DNA of 64,000 nt from Sphagnum compactum (Eukaryota; Bryophyta; Sphagnopsida; Sphagnales). The DNA is taken from NCBI GenBank assembly GCA_965153455.1, contig OZ234493.1:31176213-31240212 (forward strand), in the 5' to 3' direction. The notes beneath the pieces are model-generated. The model searched no databases. It was not told where the DNA came from and was given only the letters and a program-made list of their open reading frames with translations. This document shows positions 1-11,802 of the stretch, in pieces (position 1 is the first letter of the stretch; every line of letters begins with the position of its first letter). A program made the translations under genes and the position numbers.

Positions 1-260
1 AAGAATCGAGTAACAACACAAGAGGAGCCAAACAACAATTATGTAAAAGGAATTGACTAACGACACAAGAAAAGTTGAACAATAATATCGTAAGAGGAAT
101 TGAGCAAGAACATAAGAGGAGCCAAATAATAATGTTACAAAGAGGAGTTGAGTAGCAACATAACAAAAATTGAACAACAACGTTACAAGAGGAGTGAGTA
201 GCAACACAAAAGTAATTGAGTAATAACATCGTAAGAAAAGTTGAACAACAGCACATGAAA
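1..260. repeat. Degenerate short tandem repeat
   Basis: A roughly 40-50 base unit recurs with drift. Phrases such as 'aagaggagccaaa', 'gaattgagtaacaac' and 'gttgaacaacaa' follow each other several times. It has no open frame of note. A similar purine-rich 'aacaagaggagcc' phrase recurs near 26,330, so this may be a dispersed repeat rather than a local one. Confidence 0.5.
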
Positions 261-960
261 ACCCAATCAAGCCAACAAAAAAAATTCAACTTATAAGCTT
301 AAAAAAAATACAAAGAAAATCTTCAATTTTAGAACTTTGTAAAGCTCTAACACAAAAACCAAAAGCACAAAATAAATTAAATAACAAAGTGGGACCCAAA
401 TAAAAAGTGAAAAAGTGGAGAAAAAGTTTAGTTTCCACCAGCTGTGATGGTAGTTGGTTGAAATTTGAGAAGTGCATCTTATTCTATTTAAGTACCCTAT
501 TAGGTATACTACTTTTGATATTTAAATAAAGGACACAGTGTAGGGGTCAATCTTCACCCCATTGTAACCTTGTGGGTCGAATATCAACTCAAATCTCATT
601 GTAAGTATTATTTGATTTTCTTGATGAGAACCGACTTAAACTCACGGCAAGTTTTTTCTTCATTTTTAATACTCACCCAATGGTAGTCATTTTGGGGATA
701 CCCTACATAATGAGGCAAGAAGTTATTACCCCCCCCCTCCCCCCTAATTGTTTTTTAAGAACCTTAACATCTCGTTTGAGATGGGTAAAGACAAATGTGG
801 GGGACAACATTGCCAAAATGTCACACCAAACCTGTGTATGGTCTCCTATTAGGCCCTTTATTATATTATGGGAATGGCCATTTTGGGGGCTTTAACCCCC
901 TCAATTGTTTCATTGTAGTGAAAACAAAATTGTTGGGAAGTTGGTTCAAACTACCCAAGT

Positions 961-1126
961 CACTAGTAGAAAATATGTCTATTTTGACTTGTCTTTGTTG
1001 ATTAAAAGAGTAAAAACAGTGTCATTGTCGATTAAAAAATTTTGACTATTTCAATTGACAATGAAATTTTTTCGACTCTTTTAGTCGACAAAGACAAGTT
1101 GAAAAATACATGTTTTTCTACTAGTG
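961..1126. mobile_element. CACTA-type MITE with AGT target-site duplication
   Basis: The element starts with CACTAGTAGAAAA and ends with the reverse complement (TTTTTCTACTAGTG). The inverted arms run about 75 bases each with a few mismatches, so the whole 166-bp element can fold into one long hairpin. The three bases before it (958-960) and after it (1127-1129) are both AGT. A 3-bp duplication plus CACTA termini is the hallmark of the En/Spm (CACTA) superfamily. It has no coding capacity and is non-autonomous. Confidence 0.85.
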
Positions 1127-1242
1127 AGTGGAGACTATAAACATTACCAACAATTAGAGACCTAATTTGACTTGGGATGTTTTTACTAGTGTTGGGTGGA
1201 TATTTGAAGGTCCACTGAATATTAATCGAGTTTTACCCCATG

Positions 1243-1265
1243 TATATATATATATATATATATAT
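1243..1265. repeat. (TA)n microsatellite
   Basis: About eleven uninterrupted TA units in AT-rich intergenic DNA. Confidence 0.9.
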
Positions 1266-1731
1266 CCACCAAATGTTGAATTTTTAAAATCGACCTTGCC
1301 TTGAACCCAAACATTTTAGAAAATTTGTACTCACCCCCACCTCATAACTAGAACTTTTAGAAATTCAAATAGCTTAACCATACCTAGTCTAAAGGGAAGT
1401 AAATGGAAAGGGTATTTCCGAAAAACCTATATGCCCTTATAGTATTTGATTTATACACTTTCAACATATTATGGTTAGGGTTAAGGATTTTGTAGTCTGT
1501 AGTTTGTAGTGCACATGTTTCCTTCACTTTTCATAATAGCTTGCAACTTCCAATGTTCATTTTGAGACTTGTATCAATGTGTTGTCAAAACTATGAATTC
1601 AAGCTATGAGTTACTAGAGCTTTATAGGACGAATCAATTTTCTTTCAAGGGAACATGGCTGCTACAAAACCTTTGAAAAAGGTAAGTGTTTCTAGAGCGC
1701 TGTATCATTTTTTGAGTTTAAGTCACTTTGT

Positions 1732-2310
1732 TTGGTTTCATTTATTGCACCATCATTTCTACATTGGTATGAAAATTGTATGTTCAAGTTGCCAAGGTGG
1801 TGGAAGGCAAGGGAGTTCAACATAGATTTGGTGATTGATGACAACATTTTGGTCCCCGATCTTGGAGTTTCGCTGTGTTTCATTGGTGGAGGACAGAATT
1901 TTCAACAAATCTTTGGTGATTGTTGCAATGTCTTGGGTGTCTTACATTTGTTTCATTCTTTTAGACGTTCTTTTGTTTTTCACCTTGCTGTTGCAAGCTT
2001 TTTTTTATCAAAGGCACAGACAAAACAACAAGGGTTCAAGGGAGCTTGTTGGAATCCAACGATTTCTTGTTGATCTAGAAAATTGCAAGTGTGTTCTATC
2101 TTGGTGGCGCAAAGAACATAAGTTTCTGACCATTGTTCTTCTCATGGGACATATCTTTGGCATTCCAACAAGCTAAATTGAAATCGAACGTATTTTTTCC
2201 AATATTGGAATATTGATAGCACTTTGTTGATGCCATCTGCCAACAAAAAACTTGCACAAACTAATTTTTGTCCATAAGAATTGACCATTTGATCCATGAA
2301 TTAGTTCCAT
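1732..2310 (+). pseudogene. hAT transposase relic (C-terminal dimerisation region)
   Basis: The strand reads through frames resembling the C-terminal hAT dimerisation domain. Around 2090-2165 there is VLSWWRKEHKF followed by a hydrophobic helix and GIPTS. Around 2175-2290 it continues as IEIERIFSNIG, then LPTKNLHKLIFVHKN. These match the family's 'WW....P.L...A..ILxIP.S....ER.FS..G' layout. The frame is broken by stops, such as TAA directly after GIPTS where Gln is expected and TGA shortly after. No N-terminal BED zinc finger or DDE core was recognised, although the open frame from 1732 may be the preceding part. This is a dead element, and no terminal repeats were identified. Confidence 0.65.
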
Positions 2311-2699
2311 GAAACCAACTGATTTTGCCTTGGGAATGTGAAGTGGAATTAGATTTGACAATGGAATTGGAAACTGAATTTCAAGATGAAGTTCATCGTG
2401 AAGATTTCCTAGACCTAAATCAAACCTTTTAGTTTCTTTATACAAGTGGTTGGAGACTGATGGGCTTGTCCATGCTTTCTAGGTATGTTGAAAATGATGA
2501 TTGAAATATTTGTCATGGTTTAAGGTTTTAGGTAAATTAATATGTGATTCTACACTATGAAGGGGTTGATAATTTCTTGGTGTATTACTTGGTGCTTGTT
2601 TATTATGGCATTTTGGTTGTTATTTGGGTTCTAGTTTAGAATTTGGAGTGTCCAAATTTTTATTTATGTTTTGTGCAGGGTATATAGCCCCTGATATCC

Positions 2700-3115
2700 A
2701 ATTGCGGTTAAATGCATGAAGTAATGAGGGGATTTGTGGGCCCATGAGTATGTTGTTTATAATGGCGGGGGAAATTGATGAGGTTATGTAGGGACTTGTG
2801 GGCTCATGAGCGCATTGTATTTAGTGGCGGGGAAAATCAATGGTTTACATAAGGACTTGTGGGCCTGCGAGTGTGTTGTATCCAGTGGCGGGGGGAATTG
2901 GTGGGGTTACATAGGGACTTGCAAGCCTATGAATTGGTGGGGAAATTGACGGGGTTATATAGGGACTTGTAGGCTCGTAGGTGCATTGTAGTTAGTGGCA
3001 AGGAAATCAACAAGGTTACATAGGGACTTGTGGGCCCACGGGTGCATTGTAGCCAATGGCAAGGAAATCGGTGAAGTTATATAAGGACTTGCAGGCCTGC
3101 AAGTGCAGTGTGTCA
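2700..3115. repeat. ~61-bp minisatellite (about 7 copies)
   Basis: The unit contains 'agggacttgtgggcccatgag', 'gcattgtatttagtggc' and 'ggggaaatcaatgaggttacat'. Copies start near 2730, 2791, 2851, 2913, 2961, 3022 and 3083. The spacing is 60-61 bases except for one shortened unit. Divergence between neighbouring copies is roughly 15-25 percent by eye. Confidence 0.8.
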
Positions 3116-3469
3116 CAAGCACAAAAACAACCAAGATAACAAGATTTCCCAAGGACATGAACAAGGGCAAGTTTAATTTCAAATTCCAAATCATGAAACA
3201 AGAACATGACATGTGCAAAATAAGATTTCAGTAGAATTTCATTGCAAAAACAAGAAAAAAAACTAAACAAGGTTGTGGCAAGAAAATGTACCCAAAATTG
3301 GCGTTGAACAAACTGAAAGTAATGGGGAATTTTACTTCTATTTATATCCATTGGGCACTTAGTTTAAGGAAATTTCCAAAGAAACTTTCAACCTACATGT
3401 AGCCCATGTGTAACCATGTGTGACACATGTCCACCCATATGTGAATTGTAAGTGAACTAAATGAACTAA

Positions 3470-3625
3470 ATTTTAATTAAGAATTAATAACAAATGAACT
3501 AAGAATTAACTGGAAATGAATAAAAAATGAATTAAAAGTGAACTAAGATTTAATTAAAAGTTAATTAAGAGTGAATTAAAATTTAATTAAAAGTAAATTG
3601 AATGTGAACTAAAACTTTAGGTACA
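3470..3625. repeat. AT-rich short-unit repeat
   Basis: The words 'gaactaagaattaa', 'gtgaattaaaatttaattaaaa' and 'gtgaactaaga' recur at 15-20 base spacing. It separates two blocks of the 61-bp minisatellite. Confidence 0.5.
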
Positions 3626-3684
3626 AGTTCATTACAAATTATGGATGAACATTCATATGAATGCACTCCATGGCATTGGGATCT

Positions 3685-3870
3685 ATGACACATTGTATCC
3701 ATTGGCAGGAAAATCAGCAACGTGACGTGGGGACTTATGGGACCGCAAGTGTGTTGTATCTAACAGCGAGGAAATTTATGAGGTTTTAGAAAGATTGCAA
3801 GTTTGTGAGTCCCTGTATCCAATGACACAAAAATCCACATAGTTCCATAGAGACTTGTGAGTGTCTCCTT
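3685..3870. repeat. Diverged outlying copies of the ~61-bp minisatellite
   Basis: Three more drifted copies ('gggacttatgggaccgcaagtgtgttgtatctaacagcgagg...') lie about 600 bases downstream of the main array. One ancestral array was probably split by insertion of the sequence between them. Confidence 0.6.
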
Positions 3871-6500
3871 CATCTATTTCTTCTAGGTGTATGTGATTTT
3901 TTTACTTTGTCTCTTCAATGTTTTCAATCTTGGATCTGTTGGTTAACATTTTTTATGTTTTCATGGGTCTATTTCTTTTGTTTCATAGATTGTTGTAGGG
4001 ATATCATATTTTGCGGGTCTTATGTGTGTTGGTGTCAGGTGCATGTATGTGGCTTCTATGTCTCTTGCAAGTTTGTAATTTGATGTGTGTTTAACAATCA
4101 AAATATTTTTTGTGTCTCAAGTCTTAAGTGTCAAAATATTTCAAGTTTCAACTAAGCGTTTTGTTTAGTTTTTATGTCTTTTGGAGTTTTATTGTATTTG
4201 GTCTTGGAAGTTTTGGAAGTTTGTTGTACTATCTAATCTTGGAAATTGGTTATTTTTGGTTTTGGAAGTTTGATGTTTTTGGTTTTGGATGTCTAATGTG
4301 TGGCTTTTGTGTCTTTTAAAAGTCAAATTATATGTTGGTTGCTACAATGTGGGTTTTTTTTTAATGTGTTTTGTTTGATATAGTTGTTTATTAGTTTGTG
4401 TTTTAATTTCTAGTTTGTTAGTAGTTTGAAGGATAAGATTTGAAAACCAAACTGAAGATGGAATGAAGGAAGAGTTTCCTAAAACCTAAAACCATGTATA
4501 AATGACAAATTTTTAATAGTTTGATTCATTATTCATTAATGATCTTTAGAAAAATTTGTTGTTTAGCTACAAGTAGTAAGTTTGTTTAGTTCAAAAACTT
4601 CAAAAAACATCAATGACCCTCCCTCAATTAGGTTGTTTATTTTATTTTCGTAATTGTTACTTGAAAATGCAAAAACTTAGGTTAGACCCAAACTTTGTAT
4701 TGTCAAAGACCCCAGGGGCTTGTAAATGGGTGTTGTACATATTTTCTTCCTAAAAAATGCAAAAGACCTAGGGCTTTGTATTTATCAAAGGCCTAGACCT
4801 AGTTTTGAAAAAAATATTTATCAAATAACATGGTCAACTACATATATTTGTCTATATATTTGGTTAAATCATGTAACTAAACCCCCGCCCTTGGCTCATA
4901 CCTGTTCATCATTAGTTGCTAAAACTTGGACCCTGATAATTCTTTAAAACTCAAAAATGCAAAAGCCCAAACTTAGGCAATTCTTTAAAAAAATCCTTAA
5001 TGCACTTGAACCTGGTTAATATTTTAAAATCAAATACTTGCCCAACAATAGTTTTTTCCTTTGATATTTGTCACCCATTGTTAAACATAATATATTTTGT
5101 AAATTTTTTTGTCATGGAAGTCAAATGTCATTAAAGATGTCATACCCTCTTCAATTTGAAATGGTGAAAATAAATAAATAAATAAATAAATAATTGCTGA
5201 ACAAAACAAAATAAAATTTTGATCTTTCTTTTCAAGAGAAGGGCCAATCTTTTGGTTATTCCATGTTTTAGGGTGCCTAGGAACCAATGGTTTTTTAATA
5301 AGGAAATTGAGGAAATAAAAAATGAGTTTATTTTTGGAGTTTTTAATGGGCAGAAGTTAGGAAAAAAAGGAAAACTTTTTGTATTGTTATATCTTGTTAT
5401 AGTAAAAAACCATAAATATAAAAGTGTGATTAAAAAATTATGCTTCATATATGGTTTCTACCTAGATTTGACAAAATCTTCTTAGGGATGATCCTCACTT
5501 TTTCTACATCTTCCCTATGGAATATCGATATTTAAGCTATAGAAAATAATCCCAAAAAATTAACATTGGTGGGCACTAAAGCTTGCATAGTAGTTCTTAA
5601 CATCAACACCGAGTACCTTCAAGACTAGCCATTCTCCTATATGTAAAAACTCATGTCGGATTTTTCTAGTGTAATTGAAGAATAGTGCTTTTATAGAATG
5701 TATTTCTTCATTTCCTATTCACTGGGCATTTCAAAACATGGGGTGTTCATTTTTTGCAACGGGCATTCCACTTTTTTGAAACACAAATTTTTATCATGTT
5801 TTTCTTGTGATAATTGCCAAATAAACCATTAAATACCTTGGAAGAAAAATAGCAAATGCACATCTTATGTATAGTAAAACTTTCAGCTCTAGGTTTTATT
5901 GGAATTGGGGCTCCACCTTACGCACATGTTTTTATTTGGAGCCTTTATTCCAACAGTCTAGGGTAAAGCCCATGGCATCAATACAAGGGGGGGGGTTTAC
6001 CCTAAACAATCTTTGTTTCAGGGAGTGGGTAAGTAGGTTAAGAAGGAGAGAAAGAATTTGAGGAAATAAGTGTAAACGCAATTGGTGAAGAAAAAGCTTG
6101 CAAGAATAGACTTGGACAAGGGGCTATTCGTGTCATTGTCGTTGACATGCTCCCAAGCCCCTTGATAGACTCAAACATGAGTATGGTTTGAAACAACGGA
6201 AAAGTAAGGAGTTGGGGCATGCTCCTTGATTCGCAACACTTTGGGGGGGGGAAGTAGAGGGGCATGCTGGAGCTCCGGAATGGGACTAGGAAGAATGACA
6301 AGCAATCAATCACTCACACGGACCTGCACAAACCAAACAACAAGTTGATTAGTGCAAAGTTGGAGCACTTTTGGTGCTAGGATGAGCCACGGGCAAACTT
6401 GGACTCATAAGACTCACCATGACCTGGACTTTGGGGAAGCCATCACCTTCCCCCTTATAGTATGCTTTGTGCCTGGCCACGGGACCGGCACCCAAATGGC
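3870..6500. other. AT-rich intergenic DNA, no gene recognised
   Basis: Open frames are short, low in complexity and rich in Phe/Leu/Lys, as expected by chance in AT-rich DNA. No domain, tRNA or clear transposon end was found. Confidence 0.5.
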
Positions 6501-6509
6501 TTTTTGTCC

Positions 6510-6533
6510 CGGGACTCCCAAGTGGGAGTCCCG
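6510..6533. repeat. Perfect 11-bp-arm palindrome (CGGGACTCCCA)
   Basis: CGGGACTCCCA and its reverse complement are separated by AG. 'GGGACTCC' words recur nearby (6551-6556, 6888-6903), so it sits in a GC-rich repeat unlike its AT-rich surroundings. The function is unknown. Confidence 0.7.
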
Positions 6534-6929
6534 AAATTCCAAAGCTGGGACTCCCGCGATTTTGGGGACCCATAACTTTGCGTGAAGACCTCCGATGGAG
6601 ATGAGGTCTAAAGCAAAGTTTTATTCCTTGTCGAGAGATTCCCAACGGTATGTCGCACGCTACCTGCACACAAGGAAATCAGGTCGATTCCTGACTTTTA
6701 GTGGTCGGGAGTCAAATTGCCAATTTGACTCCCGGCCCTTCTTTTGACCATAACTTGTATTAGAAGTGTCCAAATGGGTCATGTGAGACCATTTTAAACA
6801 TTTGAGTTCCAAGAGCTTTCCAATGATATAAAGAACTTTTCAATCCATTGGGTTTTGACCCCTGCAATCGATCTCTGAAGACTCAGGAGTCCATTGGGAC
6901 TCCAATTCCCAAAGTGGGAGTTCCCTTGG

Positions 6930-6957
6930 GAGTGTGAGGGGTCATTCCCTCACACTC
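6930..6957. repeat. Hairpin, 11-bp perfect arms, 6-nt loop
   Basis: GAGTGTGAGGG, loop gtcatt, CCCTCACACTC. It lies in the same GC-rich patch as the 6510 palindrome. This could be the internal part of a decayed element, but no ends were found. Confidence 0.7.
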
Positions 6958-6959
6958 TC

Positions 6960-9900
6960 CTACACCCCCGGGAGCATGAGATGTGATTCTCGGGCCTCCT
7001 CTTGGCCTGCACCCTTGCAAGCCCTCGCCTTGGTCGTGAGCCCAAGGCTAGGGTTACGATAGCCATCAATTTGGTTTTTGGTCGTTTATTGAGATGGGAA
7101 GAAGCTAAGGAATAATACCCAATGATTATAAGGGCTTCGAACAACCTTGGTCCAAAGAATTTTGGATTCCAAAAAAATGTACATTTCAACAACGAACATT
7201 GTGTGGCCAAGCTTTGGGCCGATAAAAAATAAAATGTAAACCTTAATTAGGGTTTTTAGCAAGTAGGCAGAGTAGTTGCCATGGAACCTTTAGTGTATTG
7301 ATCATTGTAATAGTTACGATCTTTCAAAGGCATGTTAAAAAAAAAAGTTAGAGAAGTGGACTATGTTTTCTTTTGAAGACCACTTTGTCTGGGGTAATTA
7401 TTTCACTAAAGGGCTGAATTATGAGGGGTTTTTTAAAAAGCGTTTTTCTTTCCTTTTATATCCAATTTATGATATAAATGGATAGTGGGAATTAGGCAAC
7501 AAGGAAAAACAATTGAGAGTAGTAATACTTGGTATTAGAGGGTCCTTATAATGCGAGTAAAGGCCAACACAACATAAAATACATATTTCATTGGGTCACC
7601 CAACCAACCAACTAGCCAAGAGTGCTCTGGTGCATCCTACAAGTGTGTGAAGACATAACAAAATTTCCATCGAAAAGTTAGGTATTAATTGAAATTTTGT
7701 TATACATAACTTTTGAAGTGCATTGAATTTTTTGTGAAAGGGTACTAGTCCACTAAAGTTGTTTTTTAAGAAACTTTTGTGTGATGTTACTTGTTTTAGG
7801 TCCTACGAGACTAGGGGTGAGGGAGTGAAACTTGTAATATTTTGGTATTAAAGTGTCTAAGTCGTGTTGAACCCAATAAAGTAGTGATTGTGACACCCAA
7901 GCTTATAGCAAAGTTAGGGTTTGGCTTTGGCATAACACATTAGCCAAGGACCCCTAGGAGGTTTCCTATCTTTTTCCTTTTGATTCGTTAAGAGTGTGGT
8001 TGGCTTTGTAAATTTACTATTGCCCTGTAACAAAAGGCAATTTTTAAAAAGTGAGTCTTGTGTTCTTAGTAGGCCTCCTTCCTCATGGGTACCAAATGTC
8101 CCATGTCCTTTAGTTAATCATGTCTCATCGAACCTTAGAGTTCTCATCGCCCATTTGCTTTATCATGTGCCACCATAAACCTATCTTCCACCCCATTTCT
8201 TATGTAAACCACAAACCACCCATTACTTTCTCCTCCTATTGTAACAAACCATACACCCACTATTAAGTCCCTTTACCAACCCCTAACCTTTTGTGTGAAT
8301 GTGGGGCCCCAACCTTACACTTTCCCGAACCCCTTTGATTTTACACATATAAAACCTTTTTCACCTTCCACTTTATTAACCCTTATAGTTGCCTTTGATC
8401 AGACCCCCCAACCTACCCCCATCTCCTCAACATGCTCGTAATGTCCACCTAAAGTTTTTTGCCCCATGTGTGGGCACCAATTTACCAATTGAGGGTTGGC
8501 TTATCATTAACGTTTTTATTAGGCATCAAATTTTTTTAATCCAAACCCATGTGACCATTTCAGCAGCTCAATACCCTCCCTTGTTCCCATCCTACCTGCA
8601 TTAGCCTAGGCTTGGGTTTTGTTATTGAATGTCTTCAAGTTTTTCATTTAAGTTTTCGTCATTTTTTATTGTATAACTGTGCCCCTATCGCTTTATGAGA
8701 TGATGTACAACTGGCATTTTGTTTTCCATTGGATAAGTTGGCACAAGACTCCTATGATGTGGTAGTTTGGCATTTCGCACTCCTTTTGTTACCCCAATGG
8801 TGTTTTGCTTTGCCTTATTGTGGTGGGGCAAAAGGGCATAAGGAAATGCAGGTTCGATTCAAATGCTTTCTAGCAGGAGACTATGAAAATTTGTAGGAGG
8901 AGTTTTTTTTTGTAGGCCCAAGCTTTGGTGGCAAGTTCAAGTTCAATGTTTTTTCCCTAACATGATTTTTCAGGTCATAAACGCTTTTTCCACATTTTAA
9001 TTTTTGGATGTGCAGGGGAATACTCTTGAACAACTTGCATTTTGGCACCATTTTCCCTTGCACCCACATCCTTCGACACATCACTTCAATTTTCATTGAA
9101 TTGCACCTTGAATCAAATGGTTACTTCATGCTTTTGACTAAGAGTTAGACTAGGACCTCAAATTTTCTTCTAATTCCTTCAAGTTGACATTCTAATGCAT
9201 GTTGCAATTATTGGCAAATGTTCATTCTAGGATGGTTTTTGAACACTTTCAGGATTGTTTTCACCTAAAAGATTCAGCAAGGGGATTCTTTATTTATTTA
9301 AGCTTTGTTGTCATATCGCATAAGGTCACATTCCACATCAAATTGCACGTGTTTTTGAAGCGGCTCACCTTTTAGCCATGGCCAAGCATTTAAGTGGAGT
9401 TTGTCCCATTGAAGTGGGGGAAACATTTTATCAACTCACAAGTTGCACTTTATGCCTTCAATTTTGTGACATTTTTGTAACACATTTATCCTTACACCAA
9501 TTCAGAATTGAAATTAAGGGCGGTTGTGAAACAATAATCCATGGCATTAGGTGCACCCTAGACCTTCATTCAACTAGGTTGTTTTCTAATTGGACATGGC
9601 AAATGCTTTCAATTTAGTGTGAAAAAGGGTCATATTTTAAGACTTTTGTGTAGTAGGTGGAGACATCATATAACTCATCACTTTTGTACATGCATTATAT
9701 GCATTTGAGTCTCCCTTATTTTATAGTCATCGTAATCATGAAAACGATGTCATAGTCATCCTATTTGCCATGGGAATTCGTTAAAGTAATCCGGTGGGAA
9801 GGGCACTATTCATTTTAACCCATTTTAAGGTGTTACGTTCTATAGTTAATCATTTCATTTTTGGTCTATTTCCATTTATGCGGATGATTCTCACATCATA

Positions 9901-10770
9901 GGTCCTTTTTCAGTCGTATCATTTGCGTATGAACATTTGTAGACCAAACTCCATGTGATAGGTCTTTTATCCAACTTAAAAAATGTGTAGCATGGTCACT
10001 CCTTGGCCTACCACCTGACTTCAAGACCCCATCAAAAGGAATTAGAGTTTTGGGGGTTCCATTGGGCACCTCATCGTTCACATCATCTTTCATCAAAGAT
10101 GCCCTGCTAGAGGATGTTTGACATGTGGACCTTTTCCCTGAAATGGGTGATGTCTAGGTAGCCTTTGAAATTTTAACTCATTACTTTGTGCAATGGCCAT
10201 CGTATTTCTTATGATGCACACTTCCCTCCTCCACTTTCATAGAATCCTTTATTTCTTTAGATTCATCCTTCCTTCAAATGTTTGGGTGTTTTTTGAATCC
10301 ATAATCCTTTAATAGCCCAGAAGGACCTTTAGCCTGTAAACAAGCTTTTCTCCCAATAACTTTTGGTGGCATTGGGTTCATGTCGATAACCACTCCTCTT
10401 GTCAATGAGTCGACATTGTGCTCACCAAATATGACATTTGCACCCTAGTGGATGTTGTCATTGCCAACCCAACGTGAGTAGATTTTCTTCCCTAATCTTG
10501 CACAACTCAAGGATTTGCTACCTCTAATGCAATTCAAGCCAAAGAAAAAAGGTATTACAATCAACACCCCATTAATCAATTTTTCCTTCTAGCAATTGAA
10601 ATATTTGGATGTTTACACAAATAGGCTAATGTCTTTTTACATGATTGTGCCAATGCCATTTGGAGCTTGAAAGGGCCAAAAGGCCTTCATCTTTTGATCT
10701 TGGTTATTTTTCTTCATCAAAAAATTTCAATCACATTAGAAAGAATGCAAGCGTCTTCCATCTTAAGTCA
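6960..10770. other. Intergenic DNA, no gene recognised
   Basis: There are several short open frames (for example 8389-8604, 9378-9617 and 9896-10096 on the minus strand), but none shows a recognisable domain, a start context or exon-like splice sites. Base composition is mixed, and this may be old retroelement DNA beyond recognition. Confidence 0.45.
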
Positions 10771-10777
10771 AGCTATA

Positions 10778-10991
10778 GTTGTAGGCCTAGTTAATTTTCG
10801 ACTTCCACCCCTTCAAGGCACACCTCCTATCACCATGATTGACCTATTGTAAGTAGTCGATTTTTGACATGGAGAAATATGGTCGTTGTAGGCCTAGTTA
10901 ATTTTCGACTTCCACCCCTTCAAGGCACACCTCCTATCACCATGATTGACCTATTGTAAGTAGTCGATTTTTGACATGGAGAAATATGGTC
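10778..10991. repeat. Exact tandem duplication, 107-bp unit x2
   Basis: Bases 10778-10884 are repeated, apparently without a single difference, at 10885-10991 (starting GTTGTAGGCCTAG, ending ATATGGTC). Identity this high implies a recent duplication, or an assembly artefact. It lies about 0.8 kb upstream of the bZIP coding start. Confidence 0.9.
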
Positions 10992-11802
10992 GACCTAGTA
11001 TAGGCGGTCAGTGTTTGACATAAAGAGATTTTGCCTTCTAGTTTGAGCTAACTTCACATCTTGTGAATTCACCCTTTTCCTTTTTCCTTTGTACATTTTC
11101 CAAACTACAGGGTGTTTATAAATAAGGTTTTGTACGGTTGCATCATTCGTTGCTGTTTTTAAATCGACGTCTCCTAAGTAGGTAGGTAATGGGGTACTTA
11201 CTAATTTGGTACCGCTGCAAGTGGGCTGCTACCAATTTTGGAGTTTTGCGTCAACTTGCAACTACATTCAAAGAAAGGTTCCCAAATGAATCCCGATACA
11301 TCATCTACCCTGTACGCACAACGCGGTCGCAGTAGAAAACTGGAACTACAGAGGGAGTTTTGAGGGGGGGGGGGTGGGGCGGGGTAAGTACTAATAACAA
11401 ACGAAAAGCCCAAGTTCCAACGCAATGCCTGCCTGCCTTCCTGAAACATTGATTGATGTAAGGTACCTTAGATACCGTCTTCTGTCTGCAAGCAATTCTT
11501 AACTAGCTTAAAGAAGTGGGTGTGTGTTCTGGTCCTCCAAGCATCTTGAGTTTGTTTCTCGAGCCACTCGCATTGGTAGTGAGCTCTCGTGTGGTGTTGT
11601 GAAGTGCAAAGAGTGTGTGTTTTTGTTTTTGTTTTTATAAATTTTCTAGGTAGCAAGTGTTTTTCGACAAATAACAAATCTGTCGAAGGAGGTTTGCATT
11701 TTTTTGTTTGGTTGTTTTTTTGCTGGGAAGAAGTGGGAGCGAGGGTTTGTGTTTTTTCGTTGCTTGCAAAGGTTTGGTGGTGGACATAATTGTGAGGTAA
11801 GA

